NCBI RefSeq assembly: GCF_000715015.1
Contig: NZ_JMIW01000004.1
Coordinates: forward strand, 1-64,000
DNA: 64,000 nucleotides
Reading direction: 5' to 3'
DNA from: Erythrobacter longus
Lineage (GTDB): Bacteria > Pseudomonadota > Alphaproteobacteria > Sphingomonadales > Sphingomonadaceae
In this document: one piece after another, positions 53,316 through 61,510 of the stretch
Numbering within the stretch: the first letter of the stretch is position 1
Layout of the letters: each line of letters begins with the position of its first letter
Position numbers and translations under genes: made by a program
The notes under the pieces: generated by a model
The model's input: the letters and a program-made list of their open reading frames with translations, nothing else
Database searches by the model: none
Told to the model about the DNA's origin: nothing

Positions 53316-53802
53316 AGCCATCAAGGTGACGAAGAATAGGTGCGGCGCATTGGTTATGCCGTCGTCATTCACAACGTTTGGATTCGTAACCAAAGACCAG
53401 CGCTTGTTGACTGTCGGTCATCAGATCATTTGACACAAATCGCAGTATGGATCACGGACTGTAGAGATCTTGTAGTCAAAAATCGGTCGCTCACACCGCA
53501 AGAATTGCTGTTCTTTGATCGGAGTGCGCGTCTATTCCTCATGGGGTCAAACCCAGGGTATATCTGCACCAATATTGATCGTACAACAGAACAATAGTAG
53601 CATTCCAACGCGAGCCGCTTTCGATAAAGGGGATCGCCACAAAGGCCCAGCTATCGCGGTTTATCTCGCAATTTCGCACTTTGATTCTTGCGGGCATTAA
53701 ATGACTTTGGCATGCACCCTGGGTTCGGACCGCGCGATCCTAGAGCTCCTTGTGAAGCCTTTCGGACAGCCAAAGTACGGTGGACATCGAATGGCCCGGA
53801 TT
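53316..53802. other. Intergenic region after tetR
   Basis: About 490 nt without a gene I can support. It has lower GC than the surroundings. An imperfect FNR-like half site (TTGACACAAATCGC, 53430-53443) is present but no gene follows it closely. Confidence 0.45.
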
Positions 53803-54237
53803 TCAAACATTCTCAATGGCCAACTGCTGGAGAAAGCGAGACCGTGATCCGGTAATCTGCGCAAGATCGAATTGGTCGAGATGCGCCAGGAAAGCGTTCA
53901 GCGCGCCCGATAGTGCGGACTTGAGGCCGCAAGCGCCGTCAATAGCACAGTCTTCCTTGCCGCCCATGCAGGCAACAAAGCCTGTCGTGTTCTCCAGCTT
54001 CCGCACCACGTCACCGACATTGATTTGCGAGGGAGGGCGGGCCAGGCGCAGTCCTCCGCCTCTGCCGCGCTGCGTCTCGACAAACCCGGCGGCAGCCAGA
54101 TCCTGAGCGACCTTAGCCAGATGGTTGCGCGAGATGGCGTAGTGATCCGCAATCCAGTCAATCGACAAGACTTCATCCTTGGCCGCGAGAGCCATGAGCA
54201 TTCGGAGCGCATAATCGGTTCGGAGGTTTAACTGCAT
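53803..54237 (-). CDS. nsrR: NsrR-type Rrf2 family nitric-oxide-sensing repressor
   Basis: 144 residues with a winged helix-turn-helix (about 25-65: SIDWIADHYAISRNHLAKVAQDL, GRGGGLRLARPPSQINVGDVVRKLE) and the iron-sulfur ligands Cys90, Cys97 and Cys103. NsrR loses repression when NO attacks the cluster. Divergent from a haemoglobin/YeaR-like operon, which is the classic NsrR regulon. Two similar repeat sites lie in the gap. RirA/IscR-type identity is less likely. Confidence 0.88.
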   Translation of the reverse strand: MQLNLRTDYALRMLMALAAKDEVLSIDWIADHYAISRNHLAKVAQDLAAAGFVETQRGRGGGLRLARPPSQINVGDVVRKLENTTGFVACMGGKEDCAIDGACGLKSALSGALNAFLAHLDQFDLAQITGSRSRFLQQLAIENV

Positions 54238-54243
54238 AAAAAA

Positions 54244-54299
54244 GGTATATCAGATGTTGCTTTTAGCGCAAAGCCCATTTAATGGGTATATCAAATACC
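54244..54299. promoter_or_regulatory. Paired NsrR-type operator repeats
   Basis: GGTATATCAGAT (54244-54255) and GGTATATCAAAT (54285-54296), same orientation, 41 bp apart. The second is part of an inverted repeat GGTAT-ATCAA-ATACC (54285-54299). They lie between nsrR and the haemoglobin gene; binding by NsrR is inferred from location. Confidence 0.55.
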
Positions 54300-54317
54300 T
54301 CTTAACGAGTATCTGCA

Positions 54318-54797
54318 ATGCACGCACCGATCGAAAAAACCCGCCAAGAAGTGCGCAATGCACGAGCCGAAAAGCGCGCTCATGCTGTGGCCTGCGGCGT
54401 CGATGAGCAATTCGTCTCGATCATGGTCGAGAGTTTTTATGCCAGCATCCGCAAGGATGATCTGCTCGCTTCGATCTTCGCACACCGTATCTCCGACTGG
54501 CCTGAACACCTAGAGCGAATGAAGACCTTCTGGCGCTCGATACTGTTTAACAGCGGTGAGTTTTCCGGAAATCCGATGGCCAAGCACATGGCCATTCCGG
54601 ACCTCGAGGAACGGCACTTCGCGCGCTGGCTCGAGCTTTTCTATGCAACATTGCAGAGCCTTGAGGCGCAGCCGGATGGCACCGCGCTTGTCGCGCAGCG
54701 CGCCCGAGCCATCGCCGACAGCCTCTTCACCGGCATCTCTATTCGACGAGACGGTCTCGCCGGATCAAAAGCAGGAAGGAACCTCCCCCATGTTTGA
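54318..54797 (+). CDS. Group III truncated haemoglobin
   Basis: Small haem protein, 159 residues, probably acting in NO or oxygen chemistry. Key residues agree with Campylobacter Ctb: Tyr41 (B10, FYASIRKDDLL), proximal His90 (F8, MAKHMAIP) and Trp104 (G8, FARWLELF). The first 25 residues form a charged extension. Overlaps the next gene by 8 nt. Expression probably released by NO through NsrR. Confidence 0.9.
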   Translation: MHAPIEKTRQEVRNARAEKRAHAVACGVDEQFVSIMVESFYASIRKDDLLASIFAHRISDWPEHLERMKTFWRSILFNSGEFSGNPMAKHMAIPDLEERHFARWLELFYATLQSLEAQPDGTALVAQRARAIADSLFTGISIRRDGLAGSKAGRNLPHV

Positions 54798-55248
54798 ACA
54801 GCAATCAATTGTCGCCGAACGCGAGACCGATGTCGAGGCAGAAGTCCATTCGCTGGAGAGTTTGCTACAGCCTTTGGCAACAGCGCCAGTGGCACCGAGC
54901 AATGCGGGTTTCCAGCTTCCGCGTAAACTTTGGATCGCAATGCTCGGATGCTATGCAACATTCTTTGCAGCAATTGCGTTGGCGACTGGCGGCAGCGGCG
55001 CAGCGCGTTTCGCCATCATCGTTTCGGTGCTTTATACAGCCATGTATTTTGGACTGGCGAGAATTGGTGCTTGTCAGGCTGGACCTGAAGGCCGGTCGCC
55101 GCTCGATGAGGGCAAGAAACTCAGCACCTGGACCGGCATGATGGACAAAAATGCCGTGTATTCTCAGGTCCTGATCGTCCCGGTCGCAGTCGCCCTGTTT
55201 GGCATCGCCATTCTTTTCATCACACTGGCAATCCCAGTATCTGGCTAA
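54790..55248 (+). CDS. Unknown two-helix membrane protein in the haemoglobin operon
   Basis: 152 residues. The first 45 residues are soluble and acidic; two hydrophobic segments follow (about 50-95: LWIAMLGCYATFFAAIALA and AARFAIIVSVLYTAMYFGLA) and a third near the C-terminus (SQVLIVPVAVALFGIAILFITLAI). ATG 54790 has AAGGAA upstream and overlaps the haemoglobin stop. I do not recognise the family. Its place between truncated haemoglobin and a YeaR-like gene suggests a role in NO response, such as electron supply or membrane anchoring. Confidence 0.8.
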   Translation: MFEQQSIVAERETDVEAEVHSLESLLQPLATAPVAPSNAGFQLPRKLWIAMLGCYATFFAAIALATGGSGAARFAIIVSVLYTAMYFGLARIGACQAGPEGRSPLDEGKKLSTWTGMMDKNAVYSQVLIVPVAVALFGIAILFITLAIPVSG

Positions 55249-55250
55249 TT

Positions 55251-55529
55251 ATGGAAAAAACCCTTCCTTCCTGCGTTCAAAAATACGCTGAGTCGCCACT
55301 GTTCAACGAGCAGACAGTGCCTGCCAAACTGACATCAAATCACGATCTCAAGCCAGGAGTCTGGGGCAAGGTCTGCGTTGTGTCGGGCACGCTCAAATAC
55401 AGTCTTCCTGCTAAGTCTAACGACCCACAGATTATCGAGGCAGGCGGCTACGCGATCATCGAGCCAGAGCAGGTGCACTTCGTAACACCGATTGGCGAGG
55501 TAGAGTTCAAGGTCGAATTTTATCGCTAA
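55251..55529 (+). CDS. YeaR-like protein (DUF1971, small cupin-like)
   Basis: 92 residues. Resembles the YeaR/TehB N-terminal domain family: PLFNEQTVPAKLTSNHDLKPGVWGKVCVVSGTLKYSL and GGYAIIEPEQVHFVTPIGEVEFKVEFYR. E. coli yeaR is induced by nitrate/NO through NarL and NsrR, which fits the neighbouring NsrR-type gene. 2 nt after the membrane protein, so same operon. Biochemical role unknown. Confidence 0.85.
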   Translation: MEKTLPSCVQKYAESPLFNEQTVPAKLTSNHDLKPGVWGKVCVVSGTLKYSLPAKSNDPQIIEAGGYAIIEPEQVHFVTPIGEVEFKVEFYR

Positions 55530-55553
55530 TATAGTCGCTTGAATTGTAGGAGA

Positions 55554-55575
55554 CCGACTAAGGAAAGTCGGCTTT
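55554..55575 (+). terminator. Weak hairpin after the YeaR-like gene
   Basis: CCGACT-AAGGAA-AGTCGG followed by CTTT; six-base stem, short T-run, so weak. Confidence 0.35.
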
Positions 55576-55790
55576 GAACGGCAGCTAACGCAGATTGCCT
55601 GTCAAAGCCGGACAGCCGGAAAAGGCCCAAAGCAAGTCACGAGACCGATAGCCTGCGAATTTTTGCGGGCCTTTCTGCGGGCCTCGATACAAGACGCGAC
55701 CTCTCGTTCGATTTCATTCCAAACATTTAGGTGGGCGTCGATGTAGCTTTTTCGGGACTCGAAACGCTGAGTGTTGTCAAACCAAAGCAA

Positions 55791-58223
55791 TTAGGCTGCT
55801 AATATATAGGGTTCTAATTCACCTGACAGGTAGAGCTTTTTTGCCTTGGCACGGCTGAGCTTGCCTGTACTGGTCCGCGGCAGGGTGCGGGGAGGAACAA
55901 GCTCCACAACGCAGCTCATGCCTGTCACCGAGCGCACTTTGGCCATGATTTGCTCGCGCAGTTTTACCCGCTCTGCCGGGTCCGACACGCGGCAATGGAC
56001 AAGGACAGCCGGCGCTTCTTCGCCGTTTTCCGTTTCAACCGCAAAGGCGGCAATGTCGCCGTGGTTAAAGCCGGGGAGCTGCTCAACCGCCCACTCGATA
56101 TCCTGAGGCCAATGGTTTTTACCATTGATGATGATCATGTCTTTGGCGCGGCCGACGATAAACACGTAGCCATCGGCCATGTAACCCATGTCGCCAGTGC
56201 TAAGCCAACCGTCCACTAGGCACGCGGCGGTCGCGTCAGAGTTGCGGAAGTACGAATGCATCACACTCGGTCCGCGGCACCAAACCTTCCCTATTTGGTG
56301 ATCGCCCTTGGTCTCGTCGTTCTCGCCCCGAATTTCGACCTCCATATCGCGCACCGGTTTACCGCAATTGACGATGGCACGGTATCTGGCGGGGCGACTG
56401 ATATCGCGGGTTGTGCCCGAAAGGCGCTCTTCTTCGACAAGCTCAACTTTGATGCCTTCGCCCGGCGGCATCAAAGTTACCACCAATGTAGCTTCTGCAA
56501 GGCCATAGCTCGGCAGAAAAGCGCTGGACTTAAAACCCGCAGGCTGAAGAGCATTGGTGAAACTCTGCATCACGTCAGGGCGGATCATGTCCGCGCCATT
56601 CCCCGCAATCCGCCAACGTGCGAGATCGAACCGTTCTGAAACGTCAACTTGGCTCGAAATCCTTCGAGAGCAGATTTCATAGCCGAAAGTTGGTGAGTAG
56701 GAGATCGAGGTGCCTTGATTGCGCGTAATTAGGTCAAGCCAAGCTAAAGGACGTCGTGCGAAATCTTCAGTTCTAAGAAAGTCGACTGAAACCTGATTAG
56801 CTATCGGCGAAAGCAAGCAACCCACTAAACCAAGGTCATGATACCAAGGGAGCCAACTGATACATCGGTCTGATTGCTTCAGCTCCAAACCAAGGCCATG
56901 GGCCTTCAGGTTGCTCAACAGCGCCTCGTGCGTGACCAAAATACCTTGAGGTAAGCGAGTTGAACCGCTTGAATATTGTAGGTAACAAGCATCGGTTGGT
57001 TTCGTAATCGGTAGCTCGCACTCAATTGCTGGAATTGTCTGAAACTCTTCAAATGCATACGCTTTGCATCCGCGTCTTTCCGCAGCAGAGCGCCCTAGAT
57101 CATCGAGCTCATCAGGGAATAAGAAGAGACTAGGAGAGCAGTTCTCCATTTGCGCCATAATCTGATCGATGTAACTCTCTCGACCTCCGAAGCTGGTAGG
57201 TAATGGCAATGGTGTTGGCAATGCGCCCGCCAATACTGCTCCGAAAAATAGGGCGGCATAATTTGGCCCTGTTTCAGCAATTATTGCCACTCGATCACTA
57301 GGTCTAATTCCTTCCGAAATCATTCTGCGGGCGGCCGCTACTGCATCCGAGTATAGCTCTGAGTAATAATACACTCGGCTCAAAGTGCCTCGGGAATCGT
57401 GAAAGTTTAAACCGCGTCTGCCTCTCGCAGCATACTCGAGAGCATCACCCAGTGTTCGAAAGTCTGCAAATCTGCGTGGAAGTCCTCGGTCGAACGTTGG
57501 TGTTGGTCTAATGCCTTGTTCGCCACCGTCCGCTAAGTCTGCACCTAAGCTAACACCGCCAGCCTCCGCGATCGCTGAAAGCTCTCCGAAAATTGGCAGT
57601 AATTTGCTGCTTTCGTTTAGAATGTGCTTCGATTTTTCACTAGCCTGCAAAACGAAATCTGTTTCTACACCTTCCACAATTCGGAAGTCAGAGTCATCGA
57701 AATGAAGATCTGGGCAGTGTTGGCTCACTAGTCGCCTGAAACGAAGGCGCGCCACACGCCCAAGAATTCCGGTAGAGAACGCACGTTTTGCCGACGAACT
57801 CATCGTCCTTTGCCTCAGCCAAGAGGCAGCTGACCTCGCTAGATGCACATCGTCTCTGCCATTGTCGAAGAGCAAGTCAAATGCAGTTAGTGGCGCATCC
57901 TCGATGATTTCGTCAAGAATATCGTCCACTTCTAAAATAATTTGATAGCGCCTCCCGACATGTACTCTGTCTTTCCAAAGAAACACATCGTGCCAGATAT
58001 CGCCGACCATAGCAGTTCTATGGTAGGCTACCCCGATACGCTCTATTTCCGCGCTTCCATAGCTATCAAAGCCGATGATACGAGAATTAGGATCGCCGCT
58101 AACGGCGGAGCGCGCTACGTACCATAGGTTCCCCCCATCAGTACGCCAATAACATGGAAGAGCAAATCCATTCCGAGAGACCCGCTGAAAGCCGCAGAGA
58201 GTAAACTCTGAACTCCTATCCAT
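55791..58223 (-). CDS. Fatty-acyl-AMP ligase with an unrecognised N-terminal domain
   Basis: 810 residues. About 250-810 is a fatty-acyl-AMP ligase (FAAL-type ANL enzyme): P-loop-like SSGSTRLPQGI (about 418-427), FAAL-type SWLPWYHDLGLVG, STGDMGYMADG, GRAKDMIIINGKNHWPQDIE and the catalytic Lys in RTSTGKLSRAK. It would adenylate a fatty acid and pass it to an acceptor, usually an acyl carrier protein, but no ACP or polyketide gene is nearby. Residues 1-250 form an extra domain I do not recognise (GFDSYGSAEIERIGVAYHRT). The gene is translationally coupled to the one upstream (8-nt overlap). Base composition falls toward the 5' end: 36 of 60 G/C at 55981-56040 against 30 of 60 at 57841-57900. Confidence 0.82.
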   Translation of the reverse strand: MDRSSEFTLCGFQRVSRNGFALPCYWRTDGGNLWYVARSAVSGDPNSRIIGFDSYGSAEIERIGVAYHRTAMVGDIWHDVFLWKDRVHVGRRYQIILEVDDILDEIIEDAPLTAFDLLFDNGRDDVHLARSAASWLRQRTMSSSAKRAFSTGILGRVARLRFRRLVSQHCPDLHFDDSDFRIVEGVETDFVLQASEKSKHILNESSKLLPIFGELSAIAEAGGVSLGADLADGGEQGIRPTPTFDRGLPRRFADFRTLGDALEYAARGRRGLNFHDSRGTLSRVYYYSELYSDAVAAARRMISEGIRPSDRVAIIAETGPNYAALFFGAVLAGALPTPLPLPTSFGGRESYIDQIMAQMENCSPSLFLFPDELDDLGRSAAERRGCKAYAFEEFQTIPAIECELPITKPTDACYLQYSSGSTRLPQGILVTHEALLSNLKAHGLGLELKQSDRCISWLPWYHDLGLVGCLLSPIANQVSVDFLRTEDFARRPLAWLDLITRNQGTSISYSPTFGYEICSRRISSQVDVSERFDLARWRIAGNGADMIRPDVMQSFTNALQPAGFKSSAFLPSYGLAEATLVVTLMPPGEGIKVELVEEERLSGTTRDISRPARYRAIVNCGKPVRDMEVEIRGENDETKGDHQIGKVWCRGPSVMHSYFRNSDATAACLVDGWLSTGDMGYMADGYVFIVGRAKDMIIINGKNHWPQDIEWAVEQLPGFNHGDIAAFAVETENGEEAPAVLVHCRVSDPAERVKLREQIMAKVRSVTGMSCVVELVPPRTLPRTSTGKLSRAKAKKLYLSGELEPYILAA

Positions 58224-59043
58224 CGATAACTCCTTTCGAAGCCAATAAATCTCTCACGATGTTTGTGATTTGATCGGCGTAGTGCTTCGGATATTCATTT
58301 GGTTGCCAATCATAGTATATCTCTTCGATTTCGGCTGCGCGTATTAGATCTAACACTTCGCTTAGAGATCCATCTTCATCCTCAATATGCTGCTTGGGCA
58401 AGACCACAGCACGACAATGCTCCAGCAGGGGTATGTTGCAAGAGTATGCGACTTCAATAGCGCAAGACCTTCCATCTGGTGCATTTATCCGTGACGATTC
58501 AAGTCTCGCTATCGCTATGTAGCTCCTCCCAACTTTGTCGAAGCTTGGTAACGACATCGGCAGTTCAGACTTTACCTCACCGTCATAATATGCCTCTCGC
58601 GATCCAAACGCCCACGCGATATGAGCTTCAGCCGCTTGCAGCTTTGGAGAAAGTTCATAGTCGTCCAGAAAGACTGTTGGATCTGGACAATCTCCAAACG
58701 TTTCGTTCAATGCGCCTCCGGTATCGAAAGGATACACATGAAACGGAGCTGCCAAATTCTCTGGATCGATGATAAAAACTGCTGGAAATCTAGAAACTTG
58801 GTCTGATTTTTCTAAGTCGGCTTTCTGCCCGTAAGCAGGTTTGAGTGCAAAGAAGTAGGCAAGCTTCTTATTTAGAGCTTTACATTCGCGCGTTTCAATC
58901 TTCTTAGATTTGAGGATTTCGTCTGCCCATCCCGCCATCGTAACGTGCGTGAGCCAAAGGTCGCTACCATCAGATGTTGGCTCAGCTCTAGCGTCTAATT
59001 TGCGTTCGGACGGAAGGTTCTGTTCTCGTCTTAGAATTGCCAT
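58216..59043 (-). CDS. Unknown protein coupled to the fatty-acyl-AMP ligase
   Basis: 275 residues, no signal peptide or membrane helix. Visible features: LWLTHVTMAGWADEILKSKKIE, then KLAYFFALKPAYG, FPAVFIIDPENL and HVYPFDTGGAL. This order of a His-Thr motif, a Tyr-Phe-Phe segment and a PFDTGG motif reminds me of uncharacterised proteins that may have an ADP-ribosyltransferase-like fold, but this is recollection and inference only. GGGGGG lies just before ATG 59043. Its stop overlaps the ligase start, with AAGGAG 6 nt before that ATG. Low GC (27 of 60 at 58321-58380). Sits next to an element with transfer genes, so acquisition by transfer is likely. Confidence 0.75.
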   Translation of the reverse strand: MAILRREQNLPSERKLDARAEPTSDGSDLWLTHVTMAGWADEILKSKKIETRECKALNKKLAYFFALKPAYGQKADLEKSDQVSRFPAVFIIDPENLAAPFHVYPFDTGGALNETFGDCPDPTVFLDDYELSPKLQAAEAHIAWAFGSREAYYDGEVKSELPMSLPSFDKVGRSYIAIARLESSRINAPDGRSCAIEVAYSCNIPLLEHCRAVVLPKQHIEDEDGSLSEVLDLIRAAEIEEIYYDWQPNEYPKHYADQITNIVRDLLASKGVIDG

Positions 59044-59204
59044 TGGCCCCCCTTCAAATGGTTGCTAGTTTCAACCTAACTTTCCAAACTCCGACAGCAA
59101 CCGAAAAGTCTCTCCTAAGCACGTTTCGAAGTATTGATAAAAAACGTCATACGATTGCTTCAGCTGTCAATTGTCGAGGCATAAACTCCGAATGGAGATT
59201 TTGG

Positions 59205-59408
59205 CTAACGGGTTCTCCGCCTGATCCATTCATCAATCTCGTTCTCAGGCCAGGCAACAGAATATCCCCCCAGACTTACCGGCTTCGGAAACTTACCCTC
59301 GCTCATCCAGCGATAGATTGTCGAACGGCCAAGCCCGACGCGGTGCTGCACTTCGGGCAAGCGAATGAGCCGCGTCACCCGGCGGGGCTCTATCGCTCCT
59401 TTGTCCAT
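59205..59408 (-). CDS. AlpA-like helix-turn-helix DNA-binding protein
   Basis: About 67 residues. RLIRLPEVQHRVGLGRSTIYRWMSEGKFPKPVSLGGYSVAWPENEIDEWIRRR is the complete AlpA-type (MerR-like) regulator sequence found on prophages and mobile elements. ATG 59408 is chosen because it begins just after the preceding gene's stop; longer starts are possible (59438). Likely controls excision or transfer functions. Confidence 0.85.
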   Translation of the reverse strand: MDKGAIEPRRVTRLIRLPEVQHRVGLGRSTIYRWMSEGKFPKPVSLGGYSVAWPENEIDEWIRRRTR

Positions 59409-59412
59409 CTCT

Positions 59413-59904
59413 TCAACCACGATGGCCTCCTTCGGCATCGGCGAAGACATCGCCAAGCAATGCGTCCTTACGCTCGAGCTCATCGATGTGATCGGAGAGC
59501 AGCCGTGCAACACGATGCGCGGTGCCCTTAGCCCAGCGCGGCTTCACGTCGTGAACCTGGTTGCCCAAGACACGCTCCATCGCCGAGGGCAGTTCACCGG
59601 AAAAGACCTCGAAGAATTGCGCGAGGTCCGATTGCAGCCACGCAATCGCATGATCGTCGCCGCTGACGAGGAACAGGAGCAGATGCGCATGCGGCGCTAC
59701 GCCGCACGCCGCGAGAATGCGCAAGGCCTCGCCAAGGCTTGCCGACCGCTCGCCAGCAAGGACGCGGCGTAAGGCATCCTTATGAATCTGCGCGTCGCGC
59801 GCGACGTTGCAGCGCGCCCTGCCGCTGGCTTCAACAGCAGCGAGTAGAAGCTTGGCGAGGTCAGCGCGAACCTGTTGTTCGGCAAAGAGCGTCATGTCAG
59901 TCAT
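59413..59904 (-). CDS. Small helix-turn-helix protein of the transfer element
   Basis: 163 residues. The N-terminal part (about 10-70) looks like an XRE-type helix-turn-helix (VARDAQIHKDALRRVLAGERSASLGEALRILAACGV). The rest is helical and unrecognised (WLQSDLAQFFEVFSG..RVARLLSDHIDELERK). Lies 4 nt before the AlpA-like gene in the same direction and divergent from traA, so it may repress the transfer operon. Function inferred from position. Confidence 0.7.
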   Translation of the reverse strand: MTDMTLFAEQQVRADLAKLLLAAVEASGRARCNVARDAQIHKDALRRVLAGERSASLGEALRILAACGVAPHAHLLLFLVSGDDHAIAWLQSDLAQFFEVFSGELPSAMERVLGNQVHDVKPRWAKGTAHRVARLLSDHIDELERKDALLGDVFADAEGGHRG

Positions 59905-59957
59905 CTACGAATCCCTATCTCTAGCGGTGATCGATTGACCGGCTAGCTCGAAAGGAA

Positions 59958-60197
59958 ACCTGTAGGAAAACGAAAAGAACAATTAGAGAACATGAAGGAA
60001 GTCACGAATCAGCTTCCTTCAATGATTCGCGCATATTTCGGCCGCGCTCGCGCAGAATCCGGCAAGCTCCGATCAGAACCCGGCAGAGTTGGCGCGATCA
60101 GGCGCTCGGCCTGCTCGGATCCCGTCTCCAAGCCTTCTCAATGTCGCTTTTCGCTTGGTTGAGCAGGCCCAAACGCATTTCCCGATTTCCTACAGGT
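59958..60197. repeat. 12-bp inverted repeat flanking the traA promoter region
   Basis: ACCTGTAGGAAA at 59958-59969 and its exact reverse complement TTTCCTACAGGT at 60186-60197, 216 bp apart. Could be paired operators for a looping repressor or sites for a recombinase; not known. Confidence 0.6.
59993..60029. repeat. Interleaved inverted repeats (possible RNA switch or operator)
   Basis: TGAAGGAAG (59993-60001) pairs with CTTCCTTCA (60013-60021). CGAATCA (60005-60011), inside that loop, pairs with TGATTCG (60023-60029). Both arm pairs are exact. The interleaving means the two stems compete or form a strained pseudoknot. Confidence 0.55.
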
Positions 60198-60273
60198 CGG
60201 TTCTCGAGAGAGGAAAGAACATACAGCGAACGCATCGCTGGCTGATGTTCCATCTTCTCGAAAGGTTCCACCC

Positions 60274-60606
60274 ATGACCACCAAGACTGCCCTTCCGGCC
60301 CAGCGCCGCGCCGTAGGCCGCATTCCGCGGCGCGACTATGTCCTCCCGGGCTTCGTTGCGCTGGCCTGCGCCGGCGCCGCTTTCGCTGGCGCCGACACCA
60401 CCTTCGATCCTGCCCTCAACCAGTTCACCGATTTCCTCGAAGGCTCGGGCGGCAAGATCATCACGGTGCTCAGCCTCGCCGCCGGCCTGATCGGGCTTGC
60501 CTCGGGCCGCTTTTCGCTCGGCCAGATCGCCGTGCCGGTGGGCGTCGGCATCGGCGTCGGCACGGGCGTGCCGATCGTCACCTCGGTCGTGACCGCGGTC
60601 ATCTGA
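60274..60606 (+). CDS. traA: TraA-like conjugative pilin
   Basis: 110 residues. A charged leader (MTTKTALPAQRRAVGRIPRRD) precedes two hydrophobic stretches (VLPGFVALACAGAAFAGA and KIITVLSLAAGLIGLASG / GVGIGVGTGVPIVTSVVTAVI), the size and layout of F-type/VirB2-like pilins. First gene of the transfer operon, directly followed by traL. Confidence 0.75.
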   Translation: MTTKTALPAQRRAVGRIPRRDYVLPGFVALACAGAAFAGADTTFDPALNQFTDFLEGSGGKIITVLSLAAGLIGLASGRFSLGQIAVPVGVGIGVGTGVPIVTSVVTAVI

Positions 60607-60640
60607 CCCCCAGACCCGGTCACAACAGGAGGGCGGCATC

Positions 60641-60928
60641 ATGGCCGACAGGTATCTTGTTCCACGGCGGCTCGACGATCCGGAGCTTATCGGCTTCTGG
60701 ACCATCGACGAGTTCGCAGGGATTCTCATTCCCTTCGCCTGGGGCATTCTCGCGCAGCACATTTTCATCGGTATCGGCCTGGCCGCCGGAACCTGGTTCG
60801 CCTTGCGGAAGGCAAAGGCTCGCGGTGCCGGATCGGCGCTGGTGCACGCCGCGTATTGGTACCTGCCCGGGAGTTTCCTGGGGCTGAAGGCCACGCCGCC
60901 CTCCCATTGCCGCCTGCTCGCGGGCTGA
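60641..60928 (+). CDS. traL: TraL, conjugative transfer membrane protein
   Basis: 95 residues. Shows the TraL start RRLDDPELIGFWTIDEFAGILIPFAWGILAQH with two hydrophobic segments. AGGAGG upstream of ATG 60641. VirB3 counterpart of F-type systems, needed for pilus assembly. Confidence 0.88.
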   Translation: MADRYLVPRRLDDPELIGFWTIDEFAGILIPFAWGILAQHIFIGIGLAAGTWFALRKAKARGAGSALVHAAYWYLPGSFLGLKATPPSHCRLLAG

Positions 60929-60940
60929 GGGAGGGAAACC

Positions 60941-61510
60941 ATGCGAGCAGAATTCGCACACGAACAGGCGCAGGGTTTTCTGCGGCAGCGCAATCGCTTT
61001 GCCGCTTTGGCGGGCGTCCTGGGGCTGACCACGCTGGGCAGTCTCGGCGCAGCCTTTGCGAGCGACGAAAAGGTCGTCCTTGTGCCAATTACAGCCGAGC
61101 GGATCACCGTTTCGAGCGGCGGTATCGACGCGCCCTATCTCGAGCTTGTCACCCGCGACACGGCGCTGATGCTCCTTAACCGGGCGCCCGAAAGCCTCGA
61201 CTACTGGATGGCCAACATCCTGAAGCTTGCCGATCCGGCTTCGCACGGCGCGCTCAAAGCCGAGCTCGTCCAAATCGTTGAGGAGCAGCGCGGCTCGGAC
61301 ATCTCCCAGGCCTTCGTGATCGCTCAAATATACGTCGATCCCAAGGGCCTCACATCCACGGTCGAAGGTACGCTCAAGACCTTCGTGGGCGCGCAAGTGA
61401 TCGCGAGCCAACGCCGCTCCTTTCGTTTCCGTTGGTCGCAGCGCGGTCTGAGCCTTGCGCTCGCCGGCTTCGAACAACTTCCCACCGACAAAGAGGAACC
61501 TGGGCAATGA
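60941..61510 (+). CDS. traE: TraE, type IV secretion pilus assembly protein (VirB5/8-like)
   Basis: 189 residues. One N-terminal transmembrane helix (RFAALAGVLGLTTLGSLGAAFA), then a periplasmic domain with VLVPITAERITVSSGGIDAPYLELVTRDTALMLLNRAPESLDY, typical of F-type TraE. GGGAGGG before ATG 60941. Overlaps traK by 4 nt. Confidence 0.88.
   Translation: MRAEFAHEQAQGFLRQRNRFAALAGVLGLTTLGSLGAAFASDEKVVLVPITAERITVSSGGIDAPYLELVTRDTALMLLNRAPESLDYWMANILKLADPASHGALKAELVQIVEEQRGSDISQAFVIAQIYVDPKGLTSTVEGTLKTFVGAQVIASQRRSFRFRWSQRGLSLALAGFEQLPTDKEEPGQ

Larger units (their letters stand above)
59905..60273. other. Divergent intergenic region upstream of traA
   Basis: 369 nt without a gene. It holds a long-range inverted repeat ACCTGTAGGAAA (59958-59969) / TTTCCTACAGGT (60186-60197) and the interleaved repeats at 59993-60029. 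It probably contains promoters for both directions. Confidence 0.6.

Noticed and set aside
53430..53443. FNR-like sequence TTGACACAAATCGC
   Set aside because: Second half deviates at two positions and no gene begins nearby in a suitable position.
53340..53597. 85-codon frame after tetR
   Set aside because: No ribosome binding site, atypical composition and no recognisable family; treated as noncoding.
60005..60029. Classical H-type pseudoknot
   Set aside because: Only one base would have to span a 9-bp stem, which is sterically unlikely; kept as competing stems or operators instead.
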